The notes: generated from the letters alone by a model not told the origin. A DNA stretch of 64,000 nt from Hydrogenophaga sp040372165 (GCF_040372165.1 NZ_BAABWG010000003.1:434001-498000), one strand, 5' to 3'. Positions 16,610 through 25,128 are shown, counted from the first letter of the stretch. Program-made: numbers and translations.

Positions 16610-17905
16610 TCAGTGCCCGAAAAAGCGGAAGCCCGGCATCTCCGGCATGATGCCGCTGATCAGCTCTGCCAGCGCCTTGCCTGAGCCGGCACCATGGGTC
16701 CAGCCCAGCGTGCCGTGTCCGGCGTTGATCCACAGGCCGTCGATGCCCAGCACGCGGCCGATGATGGGCACATTGGTTGGCGTGGCCGGGCGCAGGCCAC
16801 ACCAGTAGCTGGGCGTACCGCCTTCCTCGGGCGTCCGTGTGTCGGCAACGCCGGGGAACACTTCCTCGGTTCGCTTGAGCAGCATCTCGCAACGCGCCCG
16901 CGCCAGCGAGGTATGCAGTGAAAGATCGAATCCGCCAAGCTCGATGGTGCCGGCCACACGCAAGGTGTCGCCCAGCCGGGTAAAAGCGATCTTGCGCTCG
17001 TCGTCGATCATGCTCACGAACGGTGCCTTGCTCTGGCGCAGCAGTGGCAGCGTGACGCTGTAGCCCTTGCCCGGGTAGATCGGAACGTGAATGCCCAGAG
17101 GCTTGAGCAGTCCCGGTGTGTAGCTGCCGCAGGCCACCACGACGGCGTCTCCATGCAGCTGGCTGGCGCGCCGCGTGGCCCTCTCCCTCAGGTGCACACT
17201 GCGGGCAGCGTCGTCGGTCACCTCCAGGCCTTCAATCTCGTGGCCAAAGACCAGGTTGGCGCCGCGTTGCTGGCAATGCCAGGCAAGGTTGTGGGTGAAC
17301 TCGTGGGCGTCGCCCGTCTCGTCGGTATCGGTGTAGGTCGCGCCGGTGATGCGTGAGCCAAAGCTGGCCAGCGCCGGCTCGATGTTCACCAGCTCGTCGC
17401 CAGAGACCACGCGGCGCTCGATGCCATAGGCTTCCATGCTGCGCGCATCTGCCGCTGCCGCGTCGAATGCAGCCTGGTCGCAGTAGAAATGGGCAATGCC
17501 TTTCTCCAGCCGGTGATAGGCGATGCCGGTTTGCGCGACGATGGTTTTGAGGGCGCGGTGGCTGTAGGTGCCCAGCGCCGAGAGCTGTGCCACATTGCGC
17601 GCAAAGGCCTTGTCGTTGCACTCACGCAAGAAGGCCAGACACCAGCGCCATTGATCGGGGTCGAGGCGTGGACGCAGCAGCAGTGGCGAAGTGGACGAGA
17701 ACATCCACTTGAGTGCCTTCATGGGTGCGCCCTTGTTGGCCCAGGGCTCGCAATAGCTCACCGAGATCTGTCCGGCATTGGCGTAGCTGGTTTCCAGGCC
17801 CGCGCCATCCTGCCGGTCCACGAGTGTGACCTCGTGACCATGGTTGAGCAGGTGCCAGGCGGTGCTCACACCGATGATGCCTGCACCCAGAACGATGACG
17901 TGCAT
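16610..17905 (-). CDS. dadA: D-amino acid dehydrogenase, paralogue 1
   Basis: A 431-aa FAD-dependent dehydrogenase that oxidises D-amino acids to 2-oxo acids and passes electrons to the respiratory chain. The start is MHVIVLGAGIIGVSTAW with the dinucleotide-binding GxGxxG at residues 7-12. Further family marks are SYCEPWANKGAPMKALKWMF, YPGKGYSVTLPL and the C-terminal WINAGHGTLGWTHGAGSGK. It lies downstream of, and codirectional with, a second dadA (170-bp gap). Both may be controlled by the LysR gene divergent from the second copy. No alanine racemase gene is adjacent. Confidence 0.9.
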   Translation of the reverse strand: MHVIVLGAGIIGVSTAWHLLNHGHEVTLVDRQDGAGLETSYANAGQISVSYCEPWANKGAPMKALKWMFSSTSPLLLRPRLDPDQWRWCLAFLRECNDKAFARNVAQLSALGTYSHRALKTIVAQTGIAYHRLEKGIAHFYCDQAAFDAAAADARSMEAYGIERRVVSGDELVNIEPALASFGSRITGATYTDTDETGDAHEFTHNLAWHCQQRGANLVFGHEIEGLEVTDDAARSVHLRERATRRASQLHGDAVVVACGSYTPGLLKPLGIHVPIYPGKGYSVTLPLLRQSKAPFVSMIDDERKIAFTRLGDTLRVAGTIELGGFDLSLHTSLARARCEMLLKRTEEVFPGVADTRTPEEGGTPSYWCGLRPATPTNVPIIGRVLGIDGLWINAGHGTLGWTHGAGSGKALAELISGIMPEMPGFRFFGH

Positions 17906-18075
17906 GTGCTGCTTCCAAACCGGTCGGGACAGCAGCTGCCACCATGGCAGGACTTCCCACTCGCACCCAGTATGGAGGCAGATGACAGCCGAGGGAAGCC
18001 GAAACGACAATACCCGCCTGTGACGGGATGACTTCCGGTGCCAGTCACGGTGTTACCGGCCGTGTCGGCGGTCGT

Positions 18076-19416
18076 TCAATTTGCCAGACCGTGGGAGTGC
18101 TTGGCAGGACGGCGGCGAAGGGCCGCGGGCATGCCGACAAAGCCGAAGGCCATGGCGGGGGCCTCGCCGCTGATGAGCTCGGCCATGGCTTTGCCTGAGC
18201 CAGCACCGTGGGTCCAGCCCAGCGTGCCGTGCCCGGCGTTGATCCAGAGCTTGTCCACCGGTGTTTTGCCAATGAGCGGGATGTTGGTGGGCGTCGCCGG
18301 ACGCAGGCCGCACCAGAACTGCGGGTTGCCACCTTGCTCTGGCGTGCGCGTGTCAGCCACTCCCGGAAACACTTCTTCAATGCGTCGCACCAGCATCTGG
18401 GCGCGGGTACGCGCCAGTGGCGACTCGAGCGACAGGTCAAAGCCGCCGAGCTCGATGGTGCCAGCCACGCGCAGTTGGTCACCCAGGCGTGAAAGCGCGA
18501 TCTTGTACTGGTCGTCGATCATGCTCACCTGGGGCGCGCTCTCTGGCCGAAGCAAGGGCAAGGTGGCGCTATAGCCCTTGCCGGGGTAGATCGGCACCTT
18601 CACTCCCACACGGCGCAGCAGTGCCGTGGTGTAGGAGCCGCAGGCCACCACATAGGCGTCGGCCTTGAGCGTCTGGACTTTGCCGGTGTGCCGCTCGCGC
18701 ACCTTCACGCCTTCAGCGCGGCCGCCCTGAGCGTCAATGGACTCGATGTCGTGTCCCATCAGTGTCTGCAAGCCAAGGGCCAGGCAGCGCTCGAGCAAAG
18801 CCTGGGTGAAGGCCCGGCAGTCACCGGACTCATCGGACTCGGTGTAAGTGCCGCCAACGATGCGATCGGCAAAGGCTTGCAGGGCGGGTTCGATGCGCAG
18901 CAGCTCGGCCTTGTCCACCACGCGGCGTGCGACACCGTGGCGTCGCATCACTTCAGCGGCATCGCCGGCATCGTCGAACGATGCCTGGCTGGTGTAGTAG
19001 TGCGCGATGCCCTTGGTGAGGCGGTGGTAGGAGACACCTGTCTCAGCCACGGTTTCCTTCAATGCCTGGTGGCTGTAGTTGCCCAGGGCCACCAACTGGG
19101 CCACGTTGCGTTCGAAGGCGGTGTCGTTGCATTGCGCGAGAAAGCGCATGCCCCACGCCCATTGGGCGGGGTCGAGCTGAGGCCTGAATTTGAGCGGGCC
19201 TTCCGGGTCAAACAACCACTTGAGTGCCTTGAGCGGGGCATGCCGGTTGGCCCAGGGCTCGCAGTAGCTCACCGAGATCTGCCCGGCGTTGCCAAAGCTG
19301 GTTTCCATGGCTGCATCGCGCTGGCGATCGACCAGTGTGACCGAGTGGCCGCGCCGCAGCAACTGCCAAGCCGTGTTGACGCCGATGACACCGGCACCGA
19401 GAACCAGAACATGCAT
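18076..19416 (-). CDS. dadA: D-amino acid dehydrogenase, paralogue 2
   Basis: A 446-aa paralogue of the neighbouring dehydrogenase: GAGVIGVNTAWQLLRRGHSV at the N terminus, SYCEPWANRHAPLKALKWLF, YPGKGYSATLPLLRPES and LWINAGHGTLGWTHGAGSGK. It carries a C-terminal tail rich in Arg and Lys that the other copy lacks. Being the copy next to the divergent LysR gene, it is the more likely direct regulatory target. The retention of two diverged copies suggests different substrate preference or expression rather than recent duplication. Confidence 0.9.
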   Translation of the reverse strand: MHVLVLGAGVIGVNTAWQLLRRGHSVTLVDRQRDAAMETSFGNAGQISVSYCEPWANRHAPLKALKWLFDPEGPLKFRPQLDPAQWAWGMRFLAQCNDTAFERNVAQLVALGNYSHQALKETVAETGVSYHRLTKGIAHYYTSQASFDDAGDAAEVMRRHGVARRVVDKAELLRIEPALQAFADRIVGGTYTESDESGDCRAFTQALLERCLALGLQTLMGHDIESIDAQGGRAEGVKVRERHTGKVQTLKADAYVVACGSYTTALLRRVGVKVPIYPGKGYSATLPLLRPESAPQVSMIDDQYKIALSRLGDQLRVAGTIELGGFDLSLESPLARTRAQMLVRRIEEVFPGVADTRTPEQGGNPQFWCGLRPATPTNIPLIGKTPVDKLWINAGHGTLGWTHGAGSGKAMAELISGEAPAMAFGFVGMPAALRRRPAKHSHGLAN

Positions 19417-19551
19417 GACCCATCTCCTGCCATGGCCCTCAGGCCTTTCGCTGCGGAAAGGCGAGGGTCAATGAAAACCCAACCCTGCGGTCCAGGGCGC
19501 GATGAAGGCGAAGTATGGGAAAAAGTGCGCTGACTGTGAAGATGAATTAAT

Positions 19552-19566
19552 TGAATACTGGATTCA
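19552..19566. promoter_or_regulatory. Inverted repeat in divergent dadA/LysR promoter
   Basis: TGAAT - ACTGG - ATTCA lies in the unusually AT-rich part of the 247-bp region between dadA and the ArgP-like gene. The spacing is compact and it sits among A/T runs that could serve as a promoter. It is a candidate site for the LysR protein. Confidence 0.45.
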
Positions 19567-19663
19567 TTAGAATAGCTAATAGTAAGTTCGGGTCTTCATT
19601 TCTTCCCCGTCTCTTCCCGGTCTTTTCTTCGCTTTTCACCTGTTTCCATCTGAGCCACCGACC

Positions 19664-20572
19664 ATGAGCACCTTCGACCCGGACGCACTGGAGTGTCTGG
19701 CCGCCATCGTGGAAGAGGGCGGCTTTGAGCGAGCGGCACAACGCCTGTCGATCACGCAGTCTGCGGTGTCGCAGCGGCTGCGAGCGCTGGAGTCGCAGGT
19801 GGGCACAGTGCTGGTGGTGCGGAGCCGGCCGCTGCGCACCACGCCCGCGGGCCAACTGCTGCTCAAGCACGCCAAGATGATGCGCCTGCTCAGGGCCGAT
19901 CTCGACCGCGACTTGCAAGAGCTTGCTCCTGCCCTGGCCGGCTCGCCGAGGGAGGATGAACGCATTGCGGTGGCGATCAATGCCGACAGCATCGCCACCT
20001 GGGCATTGCCTGCTCTGAGCGGGCTGGCCCGCGAAGGCCTGCCGATCGAAGTCATCACCGACGATCAGGAGGTGACCCATGAATGGCTGCGTCAGGGGCA
20101 GGTCCTTGGCTGCGTGACCTCGCTGGACCAGGCTTTGCGAGGGTGCCGCATGGAGCCGCTGGGTGTGATGGAGTATGTGGCGGTGGCGGCCCCTGAATAC
20201 GCACGGTCACATTGCGCCCGGGGCATGACTGCGCACAATTTTCACCAGCTGCCCTTCGTGGCATTCAACCGCAAAGACCATTTGCAGGCCGCATTTGTGC
20301 AATCAGCCTTTGGCCTGGCCAGGGTCAGTCTTCGCCAGAACTACGTGCCTTCCACCGAGGGTCAGGTGCGCGCTGTGCTGGCCGGATGGGGTGTGAGTGT
20401 GGTGCCGCTGCTGTGTGTGGCCGGGCTGCTCGAGCAAGGCCAGCTGGTCAACATCGCTCCGCGTCACCGCTTGAAGGTGCCGCTGTACTGGCACTGCTGG
20501 AACTTGCAGTCGGACGTGCTGGCCAGCTTGTCCGAGACCATTCACGAAGCTGCTGAGCAGGCCTTGCAGTGA
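19664..20572 (+). CDS. LysR-family regulator, ArgP/LysG type
   Basis: A 302-aa LysR regulator of the ArgP (IciA)/LysG type. Supporting features are DPDALECLAAIVEEGGFERA, SITQSAVSQRLRALE, VRSRPLRTTPAGQLLLKHA and an effector domain with VAINADSIATWALPAL. ArgP proteins usually sense lysine or arginine and control an exporter (ArgO/LysE) next to them. Here the divergent neighbour is instead a D-amino acid dehydrogenase, so it probably senses an amino acid and controls its catabolism. Its C terminus meets a hairpin shared with the convergent fasciclin gene. Confidence 0.88.
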   Translation: MSTFDPDALECLAAIVEEGGFERAAQRLSITQSAVSQRLRALESQVGTVLVVRSRPLRTTPAGQLLLKHAKMMRLLRADLDRDLQELAPALAGSPREDERIAVAINADSIATWALPALSGLAREGLPIEVITDDQEVTHEWLRQGQVLGCVTSLDQALRGCRMEPLGVMEYVAVAAPEYARSHCARGMTAHNFHQLPFVAFNRKDHLQAAFVQSAFGLARVSLRQNYVPSTEGQVRAVLAGWGVSVVPLLCVAGLLEQGQLVNIAPRHRLKVPLYWHCWNLQSDVLASLSETIHEAAEQALQ

Positions 20573-20588
20573 AGACCTGGTCAGCAGC

Positions 20589-20621
20589 GCTCACCCGTGT
20601 GAATGCAGATAACGGGTGAGC
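20589..20621. terminator. Hairpin between convergent genes
   Basis: GCTCACCCGT (20589-20598) pairs exactly with ACGGGTGAGC (20612-20621) across a 13-base loop, between the LysR stop (20572) and the fasciclin stop (20644). No T-run follows on either strand, so it may act as a weak or bidirectional terminator or an mRNA-stabilising stem. Confidence 0.55.
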
Positions 20622-20643
20622 TGTTGAGAAAACGGCCGGTCGC

Positions 20644-21099
20644 TCAGTTGGGAATGATGACCTGGTCGATGACGTGGATGACGCCATTGTCGGCCGCAAT
20701 ATCGGTCTTGACGACGGTGGCCTGATCCACCTTCACGCCACCATCGGTGGTGATGGTCATGGTGCTGCCTTGCACCGTCTTGACTTCACCCGGCTTGACG
20801 TCTGCGGCCATGACCTTTCCTGGCACCACATGGTAGGTCAGCACGGCTGTGAGTTTCTCCTTGTCGGCGAGCAACGCATCCAGCTGGTCTTTGGGCACCT
20901 TGGCAAACGCTTCATCGGTTGGCGCAAAGACGGTGAAGGGACCCGGCCCCTTGAGCGTGTCCACCAGGCCCGCGACCGTCAGGGCCTTGGCCAGGGTGTT
21001 GAAGCTGCCGGCAGCTACGGCCGTCTCGACAATGTCTTTTGCCTGTGCCATGCCGATGGAGCTGATGACCAGGGCTGCAGCGATCAGAGTCTTTTTCAT
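20644..21099 (-). CDS. Secreted fasciclin (FAS1) domain protein
   Basis: A 151-aa exported single-FAS1 protein. A signal peptide (MKKTLIAAALVISSIGMAQA) is followed by the two FAS1 signatures FTVFAPTDEAFAKVP and, at the end, NGVIHVIDQVIIPN, with TYHVVPGKV between. A good binding site (GGAGATTCAC) precedes the ATG. FAS1 domains mediate adhesion or protein contacts at the cell surface. A second FAS1 gene lies 51 bp upstream in the same direction. The two probably share a promoter next to the TetR gene. Confidence 0.92.
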   Translation of the reverse strand: MKKTLIAAALVISSIGMAQAKDIVETAVAAGSFNTLAKALTVAGLVDTLKGPGPFTVFAPTDEAFAKVPKDQLDALLADKEKLTAVLTYHVVPGKVMAADVKPGEVKTVQGSTMTITTDGGVKVDQATVVKTDIAADNGVIHVIDQVIIPN

Positions 21100-21150
21100 G
21101 TGAATCTCCGTGGAAGTGTGGGTGTAGGGGGGAAGCGCAGTGATGTGAAA

Positions 21151-21684
21151 TCAGGCTGGCGGCAGAATGACCTTGTCGATCACGTGAATCACGCCATTGC
21201 TGGCCATGACGTCTGTGGCGACCAGCATGGCAGTTCGGCCTCGGCCGTCCGTGATGCTGAGGTCGGCATTGACGGTGAAGCTGCTGCCTTGCACGGTGTC
21301 GACGGTGGCCGGCTTGGGCAAGGCCTGGACGTCTGCGGCCACGACCTTGGCGCTGAGCACGTGGTAGGTCAGCACCGCGGTCAGCAGATCGGTGTCCGCC
21401 AGCAAGGCTTCCTTGGTTGTGCCAAGTTCGCCAAGCAGTGCCGCGAATGCGTCGTTGGTGGGTGCAAACACGGTGAAAGGGCCCGGGCCGCTGAGTGTTT
21501 CCACCAGACCAGCGGCTTGAACGGCCTCTACCAGGATTGAAAACTGCGGATCACCCGCAGCGACGTCCACCACCGTGTTGGCGGGTTCATGTGTGTCGTC
21601 ATCACTGCCGCCGCAAGCGCTGAGCATCGGAACGGCCAAGCCCGCTGCCAGGGCTGCCAATAGATTGCGTCTGTCCATCTTCAT
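21151..21684 (-). CDS. Fasciclin-domain lipoprotein
   Basis: A 177-aa FAS1 protein with a lipoprotein signal: MKMDRRNLLAALAAG followed by the lipobox LSAC (lipidated Cys24), then GGSDDD. The Asp just after the Cys region could favour inner-membrane retention, but the rule is weak outside enterics. FAS1 motifs are FTVFAPTNDAFAALL, TYHVLSAKV and NGVIHVIDKVILP. It heads a two-gene unit with the secreted FAS1 protein. The upstream promoter region contains a GTGACT-AAGC-AGTCAC palindrome shared with the divergent TetR gene. Confidence 0.92.
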   Translation of the reverse strand: MKMDRRNLLAALAAGLAVPMLSACGGSDDDTHEPANTVVDVAAGDPQFSILVEAVQAAGLVETLSGPGPFTVFAPTNDAFAALLGELGTTKEALLADTDLLTAVLTYHVLSAKVVAADVQALPKPATVDTVQGSSFTVNADLSITDGRGRTAMLVATDVMASNGVIHVIDKVILPPA

Positions 21685-21800
21685 CTCTCGGGTCCTTTCG
21701 GTTGTTGGTGCATGAGGCCTCTGATGGCGACCGTTTGATCGAAGCGCATGGATCAGTCGTATCAGTGCCGGATCGAATAATATCCTCTTTGGTATAAAAA

Positions 21801-21816
21801 GTGACTAAGCAGTCAC
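21801..21816. promoter_or_regulatory. Probable TetR-family operator
   Basis: GTGACT - AAGC - AGTCAC, a perfect 6-bp-arm palindrome, lies between the divergent fasciclin and TetR genes and directly abuts a TATAAA stretch that could be a -10 element. TetR-family dimers bind palindromes of this kind, so it is probably bound by the regulator encoded at 21898. Confidence 0.6.
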
Positions 21817-21897
21817 AAAACAATCTTTAAAGTATGGATATGCACTTTAGGGTCAAATTGGTGCACAATCGGATAAGAGTCAAAGCGTCCACACGTC

Positions 21898-22533
21898 ATG
21901 GAAACAGCCACCAAACCCGCCCCAGCCAAAACCCCCCGGACTTTTCGCCAGCGAATGCACGCTGCGCGGGAAGACGCCATCGTCGAAGCGGTGACGCAGC
22001 TGCTGGCAGAAAAGGGCTTTGAGTCCATGACCCTGGACGAAGTCGCAGCACAGGTCGGCATAGCGAAGGCCAGCCTGTACAAGCACTTTCCCAGCAAGGA
22101 GGATCTGGCGGCCGAGGCCATGGCGCGGCTGATGGGCAATGCGCAGCGTTATCTGGCCAAGGTGGCCGAGCAGGACATGAGTCCCATTGACCGCCTCAAA
22201 GCGGTGACGCGCTGGACCATGTCCCTCCAGCTGGCGGGCGAAATGCCCAAGTTGCCAAGCGAGAACTCCACACTGCGTGCGACTCTTGTCGGCCACAAGG
22301 TCTACATGAATGGCTTGCTGGAAGTGAGCGACCAGCTGGGCGAATGGATTGAAGCTGCTCAGGCCGATGGCAGCCTCAACGCGACATTGCCGCCAGTGGC
22401 CGTGCTCTACACCTTGTACGCACGGGCGTGCGACCCGGTGCTGGGCTTCTTGCGTCTGACCGAGCAATACTCAGACGAGCAAATCATCGACATGGTGATG
22501 AGCACCTGCTTCGACGGATTGCGCCAGCGCTGA
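21898..22533 (+). CDS. TetR/AcrR-family transcriptional regulator
   Basis: A 211-aa TetR-family repressor. After a Pro/Lys-rich start, the helix-turn-helix spans about residues 20-70 (REDAIVEAVTQLLAEKGFE, MTLDEVAAQVGIAKASLYKHF). The ligand domain (about 75-210) is helical, with a TetR_C-type layout. It is divergent from the fasciclin pair and its own promoter overlaps the GTGACT/AGTCAC palindrome, which implies autoregulation and control of the fasciclin genes. No drug pump is adjacent. No clear ribosome binding site precedes the ATG at 21898; a later ATG at 21955 would remove 19 residues. Confidence 0.88.
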   Translation: METATKPAPAKTPRTFRQRMHAAREDAIVEAVTQLLAEKGFESMTLDEVAAQVGIAKASLYKHFPSKEDLAAEAMARLMGNAQRYLAKVAEQDMSPIDRLKAVTRWTMSLQLAGEMPKLPSENSTLRATLVGHKVYMNGLLEVSDQLGEWIEAAQADGSLNATLPPVAVLYTLYARACDPVLGFLRLTEQYSDEQIIDMVMSTCFDGLRQR

Positions 22534-22542
22534 ACCGCCAGC

Positions 22543-23103
22543 TCAAACCAGCGACTGGGCCATCGTCAGCAGCTTCTGCACTGTGTTCCAGTTGCGGGCC
22601 GTGCATGGCTCGCCCAGTGCGCGCTCGATGCCGGCGGGCAGACGGGATGTGCCGAATCCACCGGGTGTGTGCAGGTACAGCCAGCTGCACTTGTCCCCGC
22701 AATGAAGCTCCCAGGCCTCCCCTTCACGCCTGAGCTTCTCCAGGCGGGGCCAGTCCGGCGCCCCGGGCTGATCCTGAAGAAAGAACGCATGCAGGGTCTT
22801 GCCGCCTGCCTCCGGGAACGGGTTGGCTGCCGCGCAAGCAAGCAGGTCATGCAGGGAGACGACCAGCACAGCTGGCCTGAAGCCGTGCGCCGCTTCGATG
22901 GCCTCAGTGATGCGCTCAGTGTCCTTCCGACCCAGAGCTTTGCCGCTTTGAAGCACCACATTCCCGCTCTGGATATAGGTGGCCACCGACTCATACCCCA
23001 GATCTTCCAGCAAGGCCTTGAGCGCCTTCATTGGCAGCTTGCCTTGGCCACCGACGTTGATGCCTCTGAGCAGGATGATGCTGACGGCTTTCCCGGCGGT
23101 CAT
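22543..23103 (-). CDS. DUF1697-family protein
   Basis: A 186-aa protein of the DUF1697 family. The ATG at 23103 is chosen because it overlaps the stop of the upstream gene (ATGA). The pattern is characteristic: ILLRGINVGGQGKLPMKALK, LEDLGYESVATYIQSGNVVL, and a C-terminal RNWNTVQKLLTMA. The family's role is unknown; the fold suggests a small alpha/beta protein. It is translationally coupled to an SRPBCC protein. It ends 10 bp from the convergent TetR stop. Confidence 0.88.
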   Translation of the reverse strand: MTAGKAVSIILLRGINVGGQGKLPMKALKALLEDLGYESVATYIQSGNVVLQSGKALGRKDTERITEAIEAAHGFRPAVLVVSLHDLLACAAANPFPEAGGKTLHAFFLQDQPGAPDWPRLEKLRREGEAWELHCGDKCSWLYLHTPGGFGTSRLPAGIERALGEPCTARNWNTVQKLLTMAQSLV

Positions 23104-23552
23104 GGGCGCTGCAACTCTGCCCAAAGTCGGTCGATGTTCTGTTCGTTGGCTGACCCCACGATGGGGCCCAGGCCTTCGGCGGTGCGCGGGTTGTCAAAGC
23201 GTTGGTCCCACTGCAGCCGGGTGCCCCCGTTGTCGTCGGGTGTCAGCGTGATGGTCAGGCGGTACAACGGAGCACACACATGGCGCACCACCCACCGATG
23301 CGGCGCCTCGAGCACCTCGAACTCGCTGCGGTTGGCGTAGCGCTTGCCATCGGGTCCGATCATGTCGAACACCCACTGGCCGCCTTCACGGAGATCGCAG
23401 GTCTCCACATCGTTGGAGAAACCCTCCGGCCCCCACCAGCGCGCCAGCCGTTCGGGTGTGGTCAGCGCAGACCAGATCTGCTCGGGAGAGGCAGACAGTG
23501 TGCGAGAAGTTGAAATGAAGTGCGCGGCTTCATCAGGCGTCTGATCATCCAT
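23100..23552 (-). CDS. SRPBCC/AHSA1-domain protein
   Basis: A 150-aa START-like (AHSA1/SRPBCC) protein with the usual motif set: ISTSRTLSASPEQIWSALT, PERLARWWGPEGFSNDVETC and EFEVLEAPHRWVV. These proteins bind hydrophobic ligands in a deep cavity; this one is of the 'ATPase-activator homologue' type. The binding site (GGAGG) lies about 10 bases before the ATG. Its stop shares bases with the DUF1697 start. The ligand is unknown. Confidence 0.88.
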   Translation of the reverse strand: MDDQTPDEAAHFISTSRTLSASPEQIWSALTTPERLARWWGPEGFSNDVETCDLREGGQWVFDMIGPDGKRYANRSEFEVLEAPHRWVVRHVCAPLYRLTITLTPDDNGGTRLQWDQRFDNPRTAEGLGPIVGSANEQNIDRLWAELQRP

Positions 23553-23723
23553 GGTGCGGCTACCTCCGGCTGTGCTGAATTGATGGTGCGCAGGCAGGTC
23601 CTGATGTCGCAGCGGACCGCCAACAGGAACTGGCAGGCTTCATTGACGACGAACGGTGCGATTTTGCCTCGACACCGGTCGGCCTGCCTTCGATGAAGGA
23701 CCCGTCCCGCGAAAGGTCAATGA

Positions 23724-24329
23724 TCAAGGCCAGCGAGGCCAGTTGATCGAGCGCATGAGCTCCGAACACTTTTCTGACGCCGGTGTTCGTTGCAGCACCG
23801 GGGCCGTGCAACGCAGTTTGATGTACTTGTCTCCCTCGCGGAAGAGCATGAGTTCCGAGCACACGGGCTGCTGAACGCGAGCAAACCGCTCTCGGTAGCT
23901 TAGCGTGCCGCGTTTGCCCTTGCGTTCGCCGCTCGGCGTCGCGAAAGTGACCGCGCTGGTTTCAATCCATTCCGCACCCGGATGGGCTTGCTTGAGTCCG
24001 GCTGTTTCTGCGTCGAACTGCTCGTCCAGCGTTGCCTTCCACGGGGCTGCTTCCAGGTGATAAAGCGTGGCCACAACCTGAAGTTGAGGTTGCGAGAAGT
24101 GGTAGCCAATGGACAGGTCCTTGTCGCCTGGCCTGTAGCTGTGGGTGTGCCAACGCTGGAATCCGGCTGCCACAGGCGGATAGTGCTCGGTGGATGGCTG
24201 CCCGGTGATCTGTTTCGGGTAGCTCTCTTCTCGCGCAATGGGTTGGGCGATGCAGCCTGCGAGCCCCAACAGCGCGACGGCCAGCAAGCCTGCGCTCAGC
24301 CATTTGCTCGGGTTCCTTTCTTTGTTCAC
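23724..24329 (-). CDS. Lipoprotein of unknown function; GTG start
   Basis: A 201-aa lipoprotein. The GTG at 24329 is chosen over the ATG at 24356 because a near-perfect binding site (AAAGGAGG) lies 5 bases before it, inside the longer frame. It then gives a compact signal ending in the lipobox LAGC (Cys26). The mature part has no recognised domain (HTHSYRPGDKDLSIGYHF, then GTLSYRERFARVQQPVCSEL). Two late Cys residues (PVCSEL and EKCSEL) could form a disulphide in the periplasm. It is codirectional with the next genes, but with 170 bp between them. Confidence 0.75.
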   Translation of the reverse strand: MNKERNPSKWLSAGLLAVALLGLAGCIAQPIAREESYPKQITGQPSTEHYPPVAAGFQRWHTHSYRPGDKDLSIGYHFSQPQLQVVATLYHLEAAPWKATLDEQFDAETAGLKQAHPGAEWIETSAVTFATPSGERKGKRGTLSYRERFARVQQPVCSELMLFREGDKYIKLRCTAPVLQRTPASEKCSELMRSINWPRWP

Positions 24330-24386
24330 GGCGTCCTCCTTTGAATGCACTGACATGGCCGGCGAGATGACCGGCTTGCTTTTCGC

Positions 24387-25004
24387 TCAGCGACGGTAAG
24401 GAGCAGTGTACTCACCGGGCACATCCAGTGCGCCAAAGGCGCCGTTCATCCCGGCCACGAAGATGGCGCCCATCAGGGTGCCTGCTGCCATGGAGCCGAA
24501 GACCCACCGCTTGCGCGAAGCTTCCGGCGTGGCTTCGGGCAGGTTCCAGTAGATCGCGCAACCGATGTGTGTCAGCAGTGCCAGCACCGCCACGAAATAG
24601 TACGGGGCAAAAAACCAGGGCCACGGATCAACGTAGAAGCCTGCAGCGGCGAAATGGAGGTTGGTGTCCAGCCCGTCGGAGACTCGCCCGCTCAGCACCG
24701 CCACCACATGATTGACCAGAAACAGGGCCAGGTAAGCGCCAGAGAGCGCTTGCAACCAGGCGATCAGCCCCGAACGTGCGCGCCAGCCGCGGATGAGCAT
24801 CCACGCACCAGAGCCGGCCTGGAATGCCACGCAGAACAGCAGCAGGCCCTCCACGACAGGCTGTCGGTAGAGCGCACGTGCCACATTCATGAAGCCGATG
24901 TGTGCGTCTGCGCCACCGATCATGGCGAGGTGGTTGAGCAGGTGCACCACGGCGAATGCACCGATCACGAAAGCCGAGCTGCGATGCAGCGAACGCCAGT
25001 TCAT
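24387..25004 (-). CDS. Polytopic membrane protein (SdhC-like)
   Basis: A 205-aa inner-membrane protein with about five hydrophobic helices and several His residues in or next to them (HRSSAFVIGAFAVVHLLNH at the N terminus; FAPYYFVAVLALLTHIGC later). The arrangement resembles succinate dehydrogenase cytochrome-b-type anchor subunits, where His pairs ligate haem b. No flavoprotein or iron-sulphur subunit is nearby, so a role in SDH is unlikely. It may be a stand-alone cytochrome-like protein. A 7-bp inverted repeat (ATGAAGC/GCTTCAT, 25018-25039) lies directly upstream. Confidence 0.65.
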   Translation of the reverse strand: MNWRSLHRSSAFVIGAFAVVHLLNHLAMIGGADAHIGFMNVARALYRQPVVEGLLLFCVAFQAGSGAWMLIRGWRARSGLIAWLQALSGAYLALFLVNHVVAVLSGRVSDGLDTNLHFAAAGFYVDPWPWFFAPYYFVAVLALLTHIGCAIYWNLPEATPEASRKRWVFGSMAAGTLMGAIFVAGMNGAFGALDVPGEYTAPYRR

Positions 25005-25017
25005 CCGCCTCTCCCTT

Positions 25018-25039
25018 ATGAAGCATGTGATGGCTTCAT
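25018..25039. promoter_or_regulatory. Inverted repeat upstream of SdhC-like gene
   Basis: ATGAAGC (25018-25024) and GCTTCAT (25033-25039) are exact reverse complements around an 8-bp centre, 14 bp before the ATG at 25004 of the minus-strand gene. It could be an operator or a 5' UTR stem; its nature cannot be decided here. Confidence 0.4.
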
Positions 25040-25100
25040 GTTACGAGAGAGCGCCAGCGGCGAGGTGAAAGGTGCCGTGAATTGCGCCGAATCAGCCTTG

Positions 25101-25125
25101 AAAAAAATTCGTCGGCTGAACGAAT
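25101..25125 (-). terminator. Intrinsic terminator after uspA-like gene
   Basis: Read on the minus strand, ATTCGT - 7 bases - ACGAAT is followed by a run of seven T (the A-run at 25101-25107), starting a few bases after the UspA stop. This is a short but standard Rho-independent terminator. Confidence 0.7.
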
Positions 25126-25128
25126 GCT

